Under the pieces are notes generated by a model. That model made no database searches and had not been told where the DNA came from. It saw nothing but the letters and a program-made list of their open reading frames with translations. A stretch of DNA of 43,514 nucleotides, taken from assembly GCA_023409755.1 (NCBI GenBank), contig JAEYRA010000145.1, positions 1-43,514 of the forward strand, read 5' to 3'. Source of the stretch: Bacillota bacterium. Its GTDB lineage: Bacteria > Bacillota > Clostridia > Christensenellales > UMGS416. Shown piece after piece: positions 7,858 to 15,821 of the stretch (the stretch's first letter is position 1; the number at the start of each line of letters is the position of its first letter). A program made the position numbers and the translations under genes.

Positions 7858-8150
7858 TCAAGCACATGGTGTTTTTCAAGTTTCTGGATGAGGCCAATGG
7901 CCGCAGCAAAGCGGAGAACCTTGCCCAGGCCAAGGAGATGCTCGACAACCTCGTGGGCCGCGTGCCCACGCTGCGGGCCATGACCTGCGGCCCCGTGGCC
8001 GTGCCCGGCGGCTGGGATTTCGCCCTCATCGCTGAGTTTGACGATGTGGTCGGGCTGGAGGCCTACACTGACCACCCCGAGCACCGCAAGGTTTCGGCTT
8101 TCATGGGGCAGGTGCGGTCTGACCGGGCGGCTGCCGACCTTTCGTGCTGA
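7854..8150 (+). CDS. Dabb (stress-responsive A/B barrel) domain protein
   Basis: 98 aa. The start MIKHMVFFKF and the later DHPEHRKV region are the hallmarks of the dimeric alpha/beta barrel Dabb family, a fold of the ferredoxin-like superfamily. Members are small cytoplasmic proteins; some act on polyketides or in stress response, most have no known reaction, and no catalytic claim can be made here. The start codon overlaps the ppx stop (ATGA), so the two genes are co-transcribed. The fba promoter follows 11 bases after the stop codon. Confidence 0.85.
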   Translation: MIKHMVFFKFLDEANGRSKAENLAQAKEMLDNLVGRVPTLRAMTCGPVAVPGGWDFALIAEFDDVVGLEAYTDHPEHRKVSAFMGQVRSDRAAADLSC

Positions 8151-8161
8151 CCAAGGCCCGG

Positions 8162-8190
8162 TTGCCATGCGCTGGCAAATGGGGTAAAAT
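8162..8190 (+). promoter_or_regulatory. fba promoter with a symmetric site over the -35
   Basis: TTGCCA (8162-8167), 17 bases, TAAAAT (8185-8190). The -35 is also the left arm of a perfect inverted repeat, TTGCCA-5-TGGCAA (8162-8178), which could be an operator. A GC-rich hairpin (8212-8217 with 8221-8226) lies in the leader just before the ribosome-binding site. Confidence 0.7.
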
Positions 8191-8245
8191 GATTGGACGA
8201 TCGAAAAGACCCCGCGCACCGCGCGGTTAGAAAGGATTTGTAACC

Positions 8246-9175
8246 ATGGCACTTGTGAATACCAAGGAAATGTTGGCCAAGGCCTACCAGGGCGGCTACG
8301 CCATTGGCGCGTTCAATGTCAATAACATGGAGATCATCCAGGGCATCACCGAGGCAGCGGCCGAGCTGAAGGCCCCGCTCATCCTGCAGGTGTCGGCCGG
8401 CGCGCGCAAGTACGCCAAGAACTCCTACCTCGTGAAGCTGGTGGAGGCCGCCCTCATTGAGAACGACCTGCCCATCGCCCTGCACCTTGACCACGGCGCC
8501 GATTATGAAATCTGCAAGGCCTGCGTGGACAGCGGCTTCACCTCCGTCATGATCGACGGCTCCCACCATCCCTTTGAGAAAAACATTGAGATCACCCGTA
8601 AGGTCGTGGAGTACGCCCACGCCCACGGTGTTACCGTAGAAGGCGAACTGGGCCGCCTGGCCGGTGTGGAGGACGACGTCAAGGTCAACTCCGACGACGC
8701 GCTATACACCAATCCCGACGAGGTCGAGGAGTTTGTCAAGTCCACCGGGGTGGACAGCCTGGCCATCGCCATCGGCACGTCCCACGGTGCGTTCAAGTTC
8801 GCCGGTACGCCGAAGCTCCGCTTTGACATCCTGGAGGAAGTCTCCCGGCGTCTGCCCGGCTTCCCCATCGTGCTGCACGGTGCGTCCAGCGTGCCCCAGC
8901 AGTATGTCAAGGAGATCAACGAGTTCGGCGGCAACATCGCCGGCGCCCAGGGTGTGCCCGAGGAGCTGCTGCGCAAGGCTGCCACCATGGCCGTCTGCAA
9001 GATCAACATCGACAGCGACCTGCGCCTGGCGGTGACGGCGGCGCTGCGCAAGTATTTTGCCGAGCACCCCGACCACTTCGACCCGCGGCAGTACCTCTCC
9101 CCGGCCCGTGACAACGTCAAGGCCATCGTGAGCCACAAGATCCTCAACGTCCTGGGCTGCGACGGCAAGGCGTAG
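8246..9175 (+). CDS. fba: Class II fructose-1,6-bisphosphate aldolase
   Basis: 309 aa, in the usual range for class II aldolases. The enzyme cleaves fructose 1,6-bisphosphate to dihydroxyacetone phosphate and glyceraldehyde 3-phosphate in glycolysis and runs the reverse reaction in gluconeogenesis. Visible motifs are YAIGAFNVNN near the N terminus, ALHLDHGA with catalytic Asp82 and metal-binding His83, VEGELGRLAG, GTSHGAF with a zinc-ligand His, and LHGASSVP with another. The start at 8246 has an AAAGGA site. It has its own promoter and is followed by a hairpin terminator, so it is probably monocistronic. Codon use matches highly expressed neighbours. Confidence 0.97.
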   Translation: MALVNTKEMLAKAYQGGYAIGAFNVNNMEIIQGITEAAAELKAPLILQVSAGARKYAKNSYLVKLVEAALIENDLPIALHLDHGADYEICKACVDSGFTSVMIDGSHHPFEKNIEITRKVVEYAHAHGVTVEGELGRLAGVEDDVKVNSDDALYTNPDEVEEFVKSTGVDSLAIAIGTSHGAFKFAGTPKLRFDILEEVSRRLPGFPIVLHGASSVPQQYVKEINEFGGNIAGAQGVPEELLRKAATMAVCKINIDSDLRLAVTAALRKYFAEHPDHFDPRQYLSPARDNVKAIVSHKILNVLGCDGKA

Positions 9176-9237
9176 CATCATCGCCTGCGGCGGTTGCGCC
9201 TTGGCGGGTGGAAGAAACCTGATCCGGCTATTCGTTT

Positions 9238-9274
9238 GCCGCGTGCCGCACATGTCGGCACGCGGCCTTCGTTT
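9238..9274 (+). terminator. Hairpin terminator after fba
   Basis: Perfect 11-bp GC-rich stem 9238-9248 with 9256-9266 around a seven-base loop, followed by CTTCGTTT. The remainder of the 235-base gap shows no gene. Confidence 0.7.
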
Positions 9275-9410
9275 ATCTGCCACGTGCGTGGTTTCCATGG
9301 GAGGAACGCCGCTGCGGCGGGGATCTCCGTGACAGCGTCCCAAATGGAGCCGCTACCGGATGAACCTGCGGCGCGGTGATTTGCGGCCCGGGTGAGAGGA
9401 GGAGCGGGGC

Positions 9411-10283
9411 ATGCACTACAAGCGCTACAAGGCAATCCTGTCAGCGGCCAACGGCATGAACCTTTACCGCGGCTGCACCCACGGCTGCATCTACTGTGAC
9501 AGCCGCAGTCTGTGCTACCAGATGGACCACGACTTTGAGGACGTGGAGGTCAAGGAGGACGCCCCCGCCCTGTTGGAGGAGGCACTGCTCCGCCGCCGCA
9601 AGCCCTGCATGATCGGTACCGGTGCCATGTCCGATCCCTATATCCCTCTGGAGCGGGAGCTCCAACAGACCCGCCGCTGCCTGGAGGTCATTGCCCGCCA
9701 CGGCTTTGGCTTGGCCATCCAGACCAAGTCGAGCGACATCCTGCGGGATCTCGACCTGCTCACGGCCATCCACCGGCGGGCCAAGTGCGTGGTGCAGATG
9801 ACGCTGACGACGGCCGACGAGGCCCTTTGCCGCATTGTGGAGCCCAACGTCTGCGGCACGGCCGAGCGGGTGCGCACGCTGCAGGTGCTGCGTGACCACG
9901 GGATTCCCACGGTGGTGTGGCTGACGCCCATCCTGCCGTTCCTCAATGACACCGAGGAGAACCTGGCGGCCCTGCTCGATGCCTGCGAGGGGGCCGGGGT
10001 GCGCGGGGTCATTTGGTTTGGCGCGGGCATGACGCTGCGCGATGGCGACCGGGAGTACTACTACCAGAAGCTGGACGAGCACTTCCCGGGGCTCAAGCGC
10101 CGCTACATCGACACCTTCGGCAACGCCTACGAGTGCCCCAGCCCCCGGGCCGGCGTGCTCCATGCGCTGGTGGAGGAGCGCTGCCGGGGGGCCGGCATCG
10201 AGTGCGACCCCAAGGCGGTGTTTGCTTACCTGCACACGCTGGAGGAGAAACCGGCGGGGGAACAGCTGAGTTTCCTGCACTGA
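9411..10283 (+). CDS. SPL-type (SplB-related) radical SAM protein
   Basis: 290 aa. The N-terminal GCTHGCIYCD has the CxxxCxxC cluster motif (Cys22, 26 and 29) that binds the [4Fe-4S] centre and S-adenosylmethionine. The rest reads as a partial TIM barrel, with GTGAMSDPYIPLE, AIQTKSSDILRD and VWLTPILPFLND segments typical of the SplB/Rv2578c-like group. True spore photoproduct lyases repair thymine spore photoproducts; most relatives in this subgroup have no assigned reaction, so repair should not be assumed. GGAGGAG precedes the ATG. The next gene follows after 13 bases, suggesting an operon with the GNAT and TIM-barrel genes. Confidence 0.85.
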   Translation: MHYKRYKAILSAANGMNLYRGCTHGCIYCDSRSLCYQMDHDFEDVEVKEDAPALLEEALLRRRKPCMIGTGAMSDPYIPLERELQQTRRCLEVIARHGFGLAIQTKSSDILRDLDLLTAIHRRAKCVVQMTLTTADEALCRIVEPNVCGTAERVRTLQVLRDHGIPTVVWLTPILPFLNDTEENLAALLDACEGAGVRGVIWFGAGMTLRDGDREYYYQKLDEHFPGLKRRYIDTFGNAYECPSPRAGVLHALVEERCRGAGIECDPKAVFAYLHTLEEKPAGEQLSFLH

Positions 10284-10296
10284 TGGGAGGAAAACC

Positions 10297-10866
10297 ATGG
10301 GTGATAACGGTTATTACTGGCAGGAGGGCCCGGCGCGGCTGCGCCCTCACCGCCCCGATGACTGGCAGAGCAAGTGGGCCGAGGGGCTGGACAGCGAGGC
10401 CCGGCGTTTGCTGTTGGGCGCGGTGGAGCCGCCCTGCCTGCCCGAGACCATCCGCCGCCGATACGAGCGGGAGGAAGGCTTTGACGGCGTTGACGACCGG
10501 CTGAGCCTGGCCATTGAGACGCTGGATGGCGACTTCGCCGGCTGGGTCACCCTCTACGCCATCGACCGGGAGAATGGCACCTTCGGCCTGAGCTTCGGCG
10601 TGTTCCCGGAGTTTCGCCGCCGGGGGCTGGCGCTGGCGGCCTGCCGCCTGGTGCTGCGCTACGCCTTTGGCGAGCTGCGGCTTATGAAGTGCAACAGCGC
10701 CTGCCTTGATGACAACGCCCCCTCGGCTGCCCTGCACCGGCGGCTCGGCTTCCAGCCCGAGGGTTGCCGGCGGCAGTCGGTGTTCACCGGCGGCCGGTAC
10801 CACGATCAGCTGCTCTTTGGCTTGACGGCGGGGGAGTTTGCAGACTGGGACGGGCGGGCGCAGTAA
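10297..10866 (+). CDS. GNAT family N-acetyltransferase
   Basis: 189 aa. The C-terminal half shows the GNAT acetyl-CoA loop (FGVFPEFRRRGLALAACR) and the following N-x-PS-x-LHRRLGF helix. This arrangement resembles RimJ/RimL-like acetyltransferases acting on protein N termini or small amines; the substrate cannot be predicted. The N-terminal region (LRPHRPDDWQSKWAEG) matches the usual first strand of that group. GGGAGG lies just upstream of the ATG, inside the end of the radical SAM gene. It is probably co-transcribed with it and with the TIM-barrel gene 26 bases downstream. Confidence 0.85.
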   Translation: MGDNGYYWQEGPARLRPHRPDDWQSKWAEGLDSEARRLLLGAVEPPCLPETIRRRYEREEGFDGVDDRLSLAIETLDGDFAGWVTLYAIDRENGTFGLSFGVFPEFRRRGLALAACRLVLRYAFGELRLMKCNSACLDDNAPSAALHRRLGFQPEGCRRQSVFTGGRYHDQLLFGLTAGEFADWDGRAQ

Positions 10867-10892
10867 TAATGCGAGAGGGGGGGGAGTAAACG

Positions 10893-11660
10893 ATGACCAT
10901 TTTCGACTGGTTCGGCTACGAGTTGCCCCAAGTGGAGCGGTACCGTCTGATTCGCAGCGCTGGCTTCACGGGCGTGCTGCTGTGGTGGAGCGATGAGTTC
11001 GACCAGCATTACCGCGATGCGCCGGAGGTCGCACGCCGCGCAGGATTGTTTGTGGAAAACATCCACACACCGTTTGCGGGCATCAACAGCCTTTGGTTGG
11101 ACAACCTGGACGGCGAGGCGTTCGCAGCCCGGCTTCTGCAATGCGTGGAGGACTGTGCCGAGTTTGAGATTCCCACCATGGTCGTACACCTTTCCAGCGG
11201 GGCAACCCCGCCGCCCATGAATGACCTGGGGCTTGGCAGAATCCGGCGCATTGCCGATTTGGCCGAACGCCGCGGGGTGAACATCGCGTTCGAAAACTTG
11301 CGGAAAACGGAGTATCTGGATTATGTGCTTGGCCGGTTGGATTCCCCTCGCATTGGCTTGTGTTACGACAGCGGGCACCACAACTGCTATACGCCGGGCG
11401 AGGATTTGCTTGGCCAATATGGCTCCCGCCTGATGGCCCTGCACCTGCACGACAACGATGGCAGCGACGACCAGCACCTGCTGCCCTTTGAAGGAACCGT
11501 CCGCTGGGAGTCGATCCTCCCGCAAATCGCTGGCACGGGTTACCGGGGGGCACTCTCGCTGGAAGCGATGAACGAGGGACACCAAACCCTGCCCGCCGAA
11601 GAGTTCCTGCGCTTGGCCTATGCGCGAGCGGAGAAGTTGGAAGCCCTGCTACGGTGCTGA
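10893..11660 (+). CDS. Sugar phosphate isomerase/epimerase-like TIM-barrel protein
   Basis: 255 aa of the xylose isomerase-like TIM-barrel superfamily (AP endonuclease family 2 fold). Supporting segments are ENIHTPFAGIN, PTMVVHLSSG, NIAFENLRKTEYLD, IGLCYDSGHHNCYTPG and LMALHLHDNDGSDDQH. The acidic and histidine residues in the last segments (Glu of FENL, Asp and His of CYDSGHH, His and Asp of LHLHDND) are the usual metal ligands. Isomerase or epimerase activity on a sugar or cyclitol is likely but not specific. Codons are somewhat less GC-biased than in the neighbours. It closes the 9411-11660 cluster, and rpoB has its own promoter after it. Confidence 0.85.
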   Translation: MTIFDWFGYELPQVERYRLIRSAGFTGVLLWWSDEFDQHYRDAPEVARRAGLFVENIHTPFAGINSLWLDNLDGEAFAARLLQCVEDCAEFEIPTMVVHLSSGATPPPMNDLGLGRIRRIADLAERRGVNIAFENLRKTEYLDYVLGRLDSPRIGLCYDSGHHNCYTPGEDLLGQYGSRLMALHLHDNDGSDDQHLLPFEGTVRWESILPQIAGTGYRGALSLEAMNEGHQTLPAEEFLRLAYARAEKLEALLRC

Positions 11661-11727
11661 CGCGGGATTTCCGCGGTGTATAGCAACCTCTCCACAATTG
11701 GTGGTGGATTTTTCAGTTGGTGTGTAC

Positions 11728-11733
11728 TATAAT
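11728..11733 (+). promoter_or_regulatory. Possible upstream -10 element
   Basis: A perfect TATAAT at 11728-11733, but only a poor -35 (TGGATT) lies 17 bases upstream. A short G+C hairpin region and a T-rich run (to about 11780) follow it, so transcripts from here might be attenuated before rpoB. Confidence 0.3.
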
Positions 11734-11812
11734 GTCGCTTGTCGGCAGCAGTGGCCCGGTGGCCTGCCGGTCTTGTTTTTGTAAAATAAATCGAAACAGT
11801 TGCAATTTCTAA

Positions 11813-11841
11813 TTGACACCCCTTGACAACTTTGTTAAAAT
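11813..11841 (+). promoter_or_regulatory. Main rpoBC promoter
   Basis: TTGACA (11813-11818, perfect), 17 bases, TAAAAT (11836-11841, 5/6). AT-rich sequence just upstream (about 11775-11812) could act as an UP element. A second TTGACA at 11823-11828 has no good partner. The leader to rpoB is about 148 bases. Confidence 0.85.
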
Positions 11842-11935
11842 CAATATCTGCGTTAATATGGGATAGCCTGCCACACGTAATCAGATATACCAATATGGTA
11901 TGAAGGCCGTGGGGTGGGGGATACTTGTTTAATGG

Positions 11936-11959
11936 CCTGCCTTGAATTGGCAAGGCAGG
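11936..11959 (+). promoter_or_regulatory. Stable hairpin in the rpoB leader
   Basis: A 9-bp perfect stem, 11936-11944 with 11951-11959 (CCTGCCTTG/CAAGGCAGG), around a six-base loop. No T tract follows, so it is not a terminator. It lies 20-26 bases before the AGGGGTG ribosome-binding site (11979-11985), a position suited to translational or mRNA-stability control. Confidence 0.55.
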
Positions 11960-11995
11960 AACTCGCTGGAAGCATATTAGGGGTGATACGATTCA

Positions 11996-14900
11996 ATGGC
12001 CCACACTGTCAAGGTTCATGAAGTAGAAGCCGGTAAGCGCAAGCGGATGAGCTTCTCCCAGATCAAAGAAGTTCTCGAGATTCCCGATTTGATCGACATT
12101 CAAAAACTGTCGTACAAGCGCTTTCTGGAGCATGACCTGCGCGAGGTGCTCAAAGACATCTCTCCCATCACCGACTACACCAACGCCCTGAGCTTGGAGC
12201 TGGCTGACTACCGGCTGGAGGACACGCCCAAGTACTCCGTTGTGGAGTGCAAGGAGCGCGATGTCACCTATGCCGCCCCGCTCAAGGTCAAGGTTCGCCT
12301 CATCAACCACGAAACCGGCGAGGTGAAGGAGCAGGAAGTCTTCATGGGGGACTTCCCGCTGATGACCGAGCAGGGCACGTTCATCATCAATGGCGCGGAG
12401 CGCGTCATTGTCAGCCAGTTGGTCCGCTCGCCGGGCGTCGTCTACGACACCGCGATGGACAAGAACGGCGTGTCACTCTATTCCAATACGATCATCCCCG
12501 GCCGCGGCGCGTGGCTGGAGTTTGAGTCCGATTCGGCCAACATCCTGTGGGTGCGCATTGACCGCACGCGCAAACTCCCGGCCACGGTGCTCATCCGCGC
12601 GTTGGGCTACGGCACTGACAGCCAGATCACCGACCTCTTTGGCGAGGAAGAGCACCTGACGGCCACGCTCGAAAAGGACAACGCCAAGAGCGAGACCGAG
12701 GGCCTGCTGGAGATTTACCGCCGCATCCGCCCGGGTGAGCCGCCGGTGGAGGACAGTGCCCGCGCCATGCTGGGCTCGCTCTTCTTCGACCCGCGCCGCT
12801 ATGACCTGCTGCGGGTGGGCCGCTATAAGATCAACAAGAAACTGGCGCTGGCGATGCGCATTCTGCATCACACCGCGGCGGAGGACATCGTCCACCCTGA
12901 GACCGGCGAGCTCTTTGTCCGCGCGGGCGAGAAGATCTCCCGCGAGGTCGCCTGGGCTATCCAGAACGCCGGCATCAACAGTGTGGACATTCAGCTCGAC
13001 AGCCGTCGGCTGAAGGTGCTGGGCAACAACTTTGTGGATGCCGCCGGACATCTTACCCCCCTTGGGTTGGATGCCGCCGCGTTGGGGCTCACCGAAAAGG
13101 TGCATTACCCCACGCTGCAGGATCTCATGCGTCAGGCCAACGCCGAAGGCGAGAAGGCCACGCTGGAAGAGCTCATCCGCAAGAACATGGATAAGCTCAT
13201 CCCCAAGCACCTGTACGCCGACGACGTACTGGCGAGCTTCAGTTACCTCATCGGCCTCTTCTATGGCGTGGGGTACACCGACGACATCGACCACCTGGGC
13301 AACCGCCGGGTGCGTTCGGTGGGTGAGTTGCTGCAGAACCAGATCCGCATTGGCCTCGCTCGGTTGGAGCGTGTGGTCAAGGAGCGTATGGCCATTCAGG
13401 ATCAGGACAACCTGACGCCCCAGAGCCTCATCAACATCCGCCCGGTGACGGCGGCCATCAAGGAGTTCTTTGGGTCGTCGCAGCTGTCGCACTTCATGGA
13501 CCAGACGAACCCGCTGGCGGAGCTGACCAACAAACGCCGTCTTTCGGCCCTGGGCCCGGGCGGTCTGAACCGCGACCGCGCCACCTTCGATGTGCGCGAC
13601 GTTCACTACTCCCACTACGGCCGCATGTGCCCCATCGAGACGCCTGAAGGCCCCAACATTGGCCTGATTGGTTCGTTGGCCATCTATGCGCGCATCAACG
13701 ATTATGGCTTCATCGAGTCGCCCTATCGGCGTGTGGACAAGGCCACCGGCCGGGTGACCGACGAGGTGATCTACATGACCGCCGACGAGGAGGACCCCTA
13801 TATCATCGTGCAGGCCAACGAGCCCACCGATGAGGAAGGCCGTTTCCTGCATGAGCGCGTCACCGTCCGTGCCCACCGTGACGACATCATTGAGATGCCG
13901 CGCAGTGAGGTTGACTTCATGGACGTTTCGCCCAAGCAGGTCGTCTCCGTCGCCGCCGCCATGATCCCGTTCCTGGAGAACGACGACGCGTCCCGCGCGC
14001 TCATGGGTTCGAACATGCAGCGTCAGGCCGTGCCGCTTTTGAAGACCCAGGCACCGATCGTCGGCACCGGCATTGAAGGCCGCGCTGCCAAGGACTCGGG
14101 CGTGGCGCTGGTTGCCCGGCAGGACGGCGTCATTGAAAAGGTGACCGCCGACCGCATTGTCATCCGCGGCGACGACAAGCAGGTCTACACCTATGACCTC
14201 CTGAAGTTCGTGCGCTCCAACCAGGGCACCTGCATCACCCAGCGGCCCATCGTCGTCAAGGGTGAGGTTGTCAAGAAGGGCGACGTCATCGCCGACGGTC
14301 CCAGCACCGACCAGGGCGAGCTGGCCCTGGGCAAGAACATCCTGGTGGGTTTCATGGCTTGGGAGGGCTACAATTACGAGGACGCCATCCTCATCAGCGA
14401 GAAGCTGGTGAAGGAGGACGTGTTCACCTCCATCCACATTGAGGAGTATGAGTCTGAGGCCCGCGACACCAAGCTTGGGCCGGAGGAGATCACCCGCGAG
14501 ATCCCCAACGTCGGCGAGGACGCCCTGAAGGATTTGAACGAGCGGGGCATCATCCGCATCGGCGCCGAAGTGCGTTCCGGCGACATTCTGGTGGGCAAGG
14601 TCACCCCCAAGGGTGAGACCGAGTTGAACCCCGAGGAAAAGCTGCTGCGCGCCATCTTTGGTGAGAAGGCCCGCGAGGTTCGCGACACCTCCCTGCGGCT
14701 CCCGCATGGTGAGAGCGGCATCGTCGTCGACATCAAGGTATTCACCCGCGAGAACCACGACGAGCTGCCTCCGGGCGTCAACGAGATGGTTCGCGTCTAC
14801 ATTGCCCAGCGCCGCAAGATCAGCGTGGGCGACAAAATGGCCGGCCGCCACGGCAACAAGGGTGTCGTCTCGCGCATTCTGCCCGAGGAAGACATGCCCT

Positions 14901-15808
14901 TCCTGCCCGATGGCACGCCGCTGCAGATCGTTCTGAACCCGCTGGGCGTCCCCAGCCGCATGAACATCGGCCAGGTGCTGGAGGTCCACTTGGGCCTCGT
15001 GGCCAAGGCCCTGGGCTGGCATGTCGCCACGCCGGTTTTCGATGGCGCCACCGAGGAAGACATCATGGCGCTGCTGGAGCAGAACGGCATGCGCGCCGAC
15101 GGCAAGACCGTCCTGTACGACGGCCGAACCGGCGAGCCCTTTGACAACCCGGTGACGGTGGGCTACATGTACATGCTCAAGCTCATCCACCTGGTCGACG
15201 ACAAGATTCACGCGCGGTCCACCGGCCCCTACTCGCTGGTAACCCAGCAGCCCCTGGGCGGCAAGGCCCAGTTCGGCGGCCAGCGCTTTGGTGAAATGGA
15301 AGTCTGGGCGTTGGAGGCCTATGGTGCCGCCCACACCCTGCAGGAAATTTTGACGGTCAAATCCGACGATGTCGTGGGCCGCGTCAAGACCTACGAAGCC
15401 ATCGTCAAAGGTGAGAACATCCCCGAGCCCGGCATTCCGGAGAGCTTCAAGGTTCTCATCAAGGAAATGCAGAGCCTGGGCCTCGACATCAAGGTGCTGT
15501 CCGAGGATCGCCAGGAGCTGGAGATCCGCGAACTGGACGACGAGCCGGGCTTCGCGCCCCACAGCGTCCCGCGCCGCCGCGATGAGGAGGAGCCCGCCGA
15601 CTACCTGGACGCCGGCTATGGTTCCGGCAAGCCGTCGGCCGCCAAGGACGACGACACCGACGACATCAGCCTCGACCTGGATGAGATGGAGGATCTGCCC
15701 GGCCTGGGTGAGATCATGAGCGAAGCTCCCGCCGGTATCCTGCTGGATGCGGGGGACGACGACCTCAACCTGGATGTGGACGACATCGACGGACTTGACG
15801 AAGAATGA
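11996..15808 (+). CDS. rpoB: RNA polymerase beta subunit
   Basis: 1270 aa. Forms the catalytic core of RNA polymerase with beta-prime and alpha. The fork and rifampicin-pocket region FFGSSQLSHFMDQTNPLAEL runs through to LSALGPGGL, and MCPIETPEGPNIGLIG and SVGDKMAGRHGNKG (active-site lysine and switch) are intact. Two pocket residues differ from the near-universal bacterial sequence: residue 499 is His (E. coli Gln513) and residue 512 is Asn (E. coli His526). The C terminus is extended: from about residue 1205 the tail is rich in Asp/Glu (24 acidic in the last 66), making the protein about 75 residues longer than in Bacillus subtilis. rplJ-rplL do not precede it. Transcribed with rpoC from the promoter at 11813. 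Confidence 0.98.
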   Translation: MAHTVKVHEVEAGKRKRMSFSQIKEVLEIPDLIDIQKLSYKRFLEHDLREVLKDISPITDYTNALSLELADYRLEDTPKYSVVECKERDVTYAAPLKVKVRLINHETGEVKEQEVFMGDFPLMTEQGTFIINGAERVIVSQLVRSPGVVYDTAMDKNGVSLYSNTIIPGRGAWLEFESDSANILWVRIDRTRKLPATVLIRALGYGTDSQITDLFGEEEHLTATLEKDNAKSETEGLLEIYRRIRPGEPPVEDSARAMLGSLFFDPRRYDLLRVGRYKINKKLALAMRILHHTAAEDIVHPETGELFVRAGEKISREVAWAIQNAGINSVDIQLDSRRLKVLGNNFVDAAGHLTPLGLDAAALGLTEKVHYPTLQDLMRQANAEGEKATLEELIRKNMDKLIPKHLYADDVLASFSYLIGLFYGVGYTDDIDHLGNRRVRSVGELLQNQIRIGLARLERVVKERMAIQDQDNLTPQSLINIRPVTAAIKEFFGSSQLSHFMDQTNPLAELTNKRRLSALGPGGLNRDRATFDVRDVHYSHYGRMCPIETPEGPNIGLIGSLAIYARINDYGFIESPYRRVDKATGRVTDEVIYMTADEEDPYIIVQANEPTDEEGRFLHERVTVRAHRDDIIEMPRSEVDFMDVSPKQVVSVAAAMIPFLENDDASRALMGSNMQRQAVPLLKTQAPIVGTGIEGRAAKDSGVALVARQDGVIEKVTADRIVIRGDDKQVYTYDLLKFVRSNQGTCITQRPIVVKGEVVKKGDVIADGPSTDQGELALGKNILVGFMAWEGYNYEDAILISEKLVKEDVFTSIHIEEYESEARDTKLGPEEITREIPNVGEDALKDLNERGIIRIGAEVRSGDILVGKVTPKGETELNPEEKLLRAIFGEKAREVRDTSLRLPHGESGIVVDIKVFTRENHDELPPGVNEMVRVYIAQRRKISVGDKMAGRHGNKGVVSRILPEEDMPFLPDGTPLQIVLNPLGVPSRMNIGQVLEVHLGLVAKALGWHVATPVFDGATEEDIMALLEQNGMRADGKTVLYDGRTGEPFDNPVTVGYMYMLKLIHLVDDKIHARSTGPYSLVTQQPLGGKAQFGGQRFGEMEVWALEAYGAAHTLQEILTVKSDDVVGRVKTYEAIVKGENIPEPGIPESFKVLIKEMQSLGLDIKVLSEDRQELEIRELDDEPGFAPHSVPRRRDEEEPADYLDAGYGSGKPSAAKDDDTDDISLDLDEMEDLPGLGEIMSEAPAGILLDAGDDDLNLDVDDIDGLDEE

Positions 15809-15821
15809 GGGATGAAGCAAT

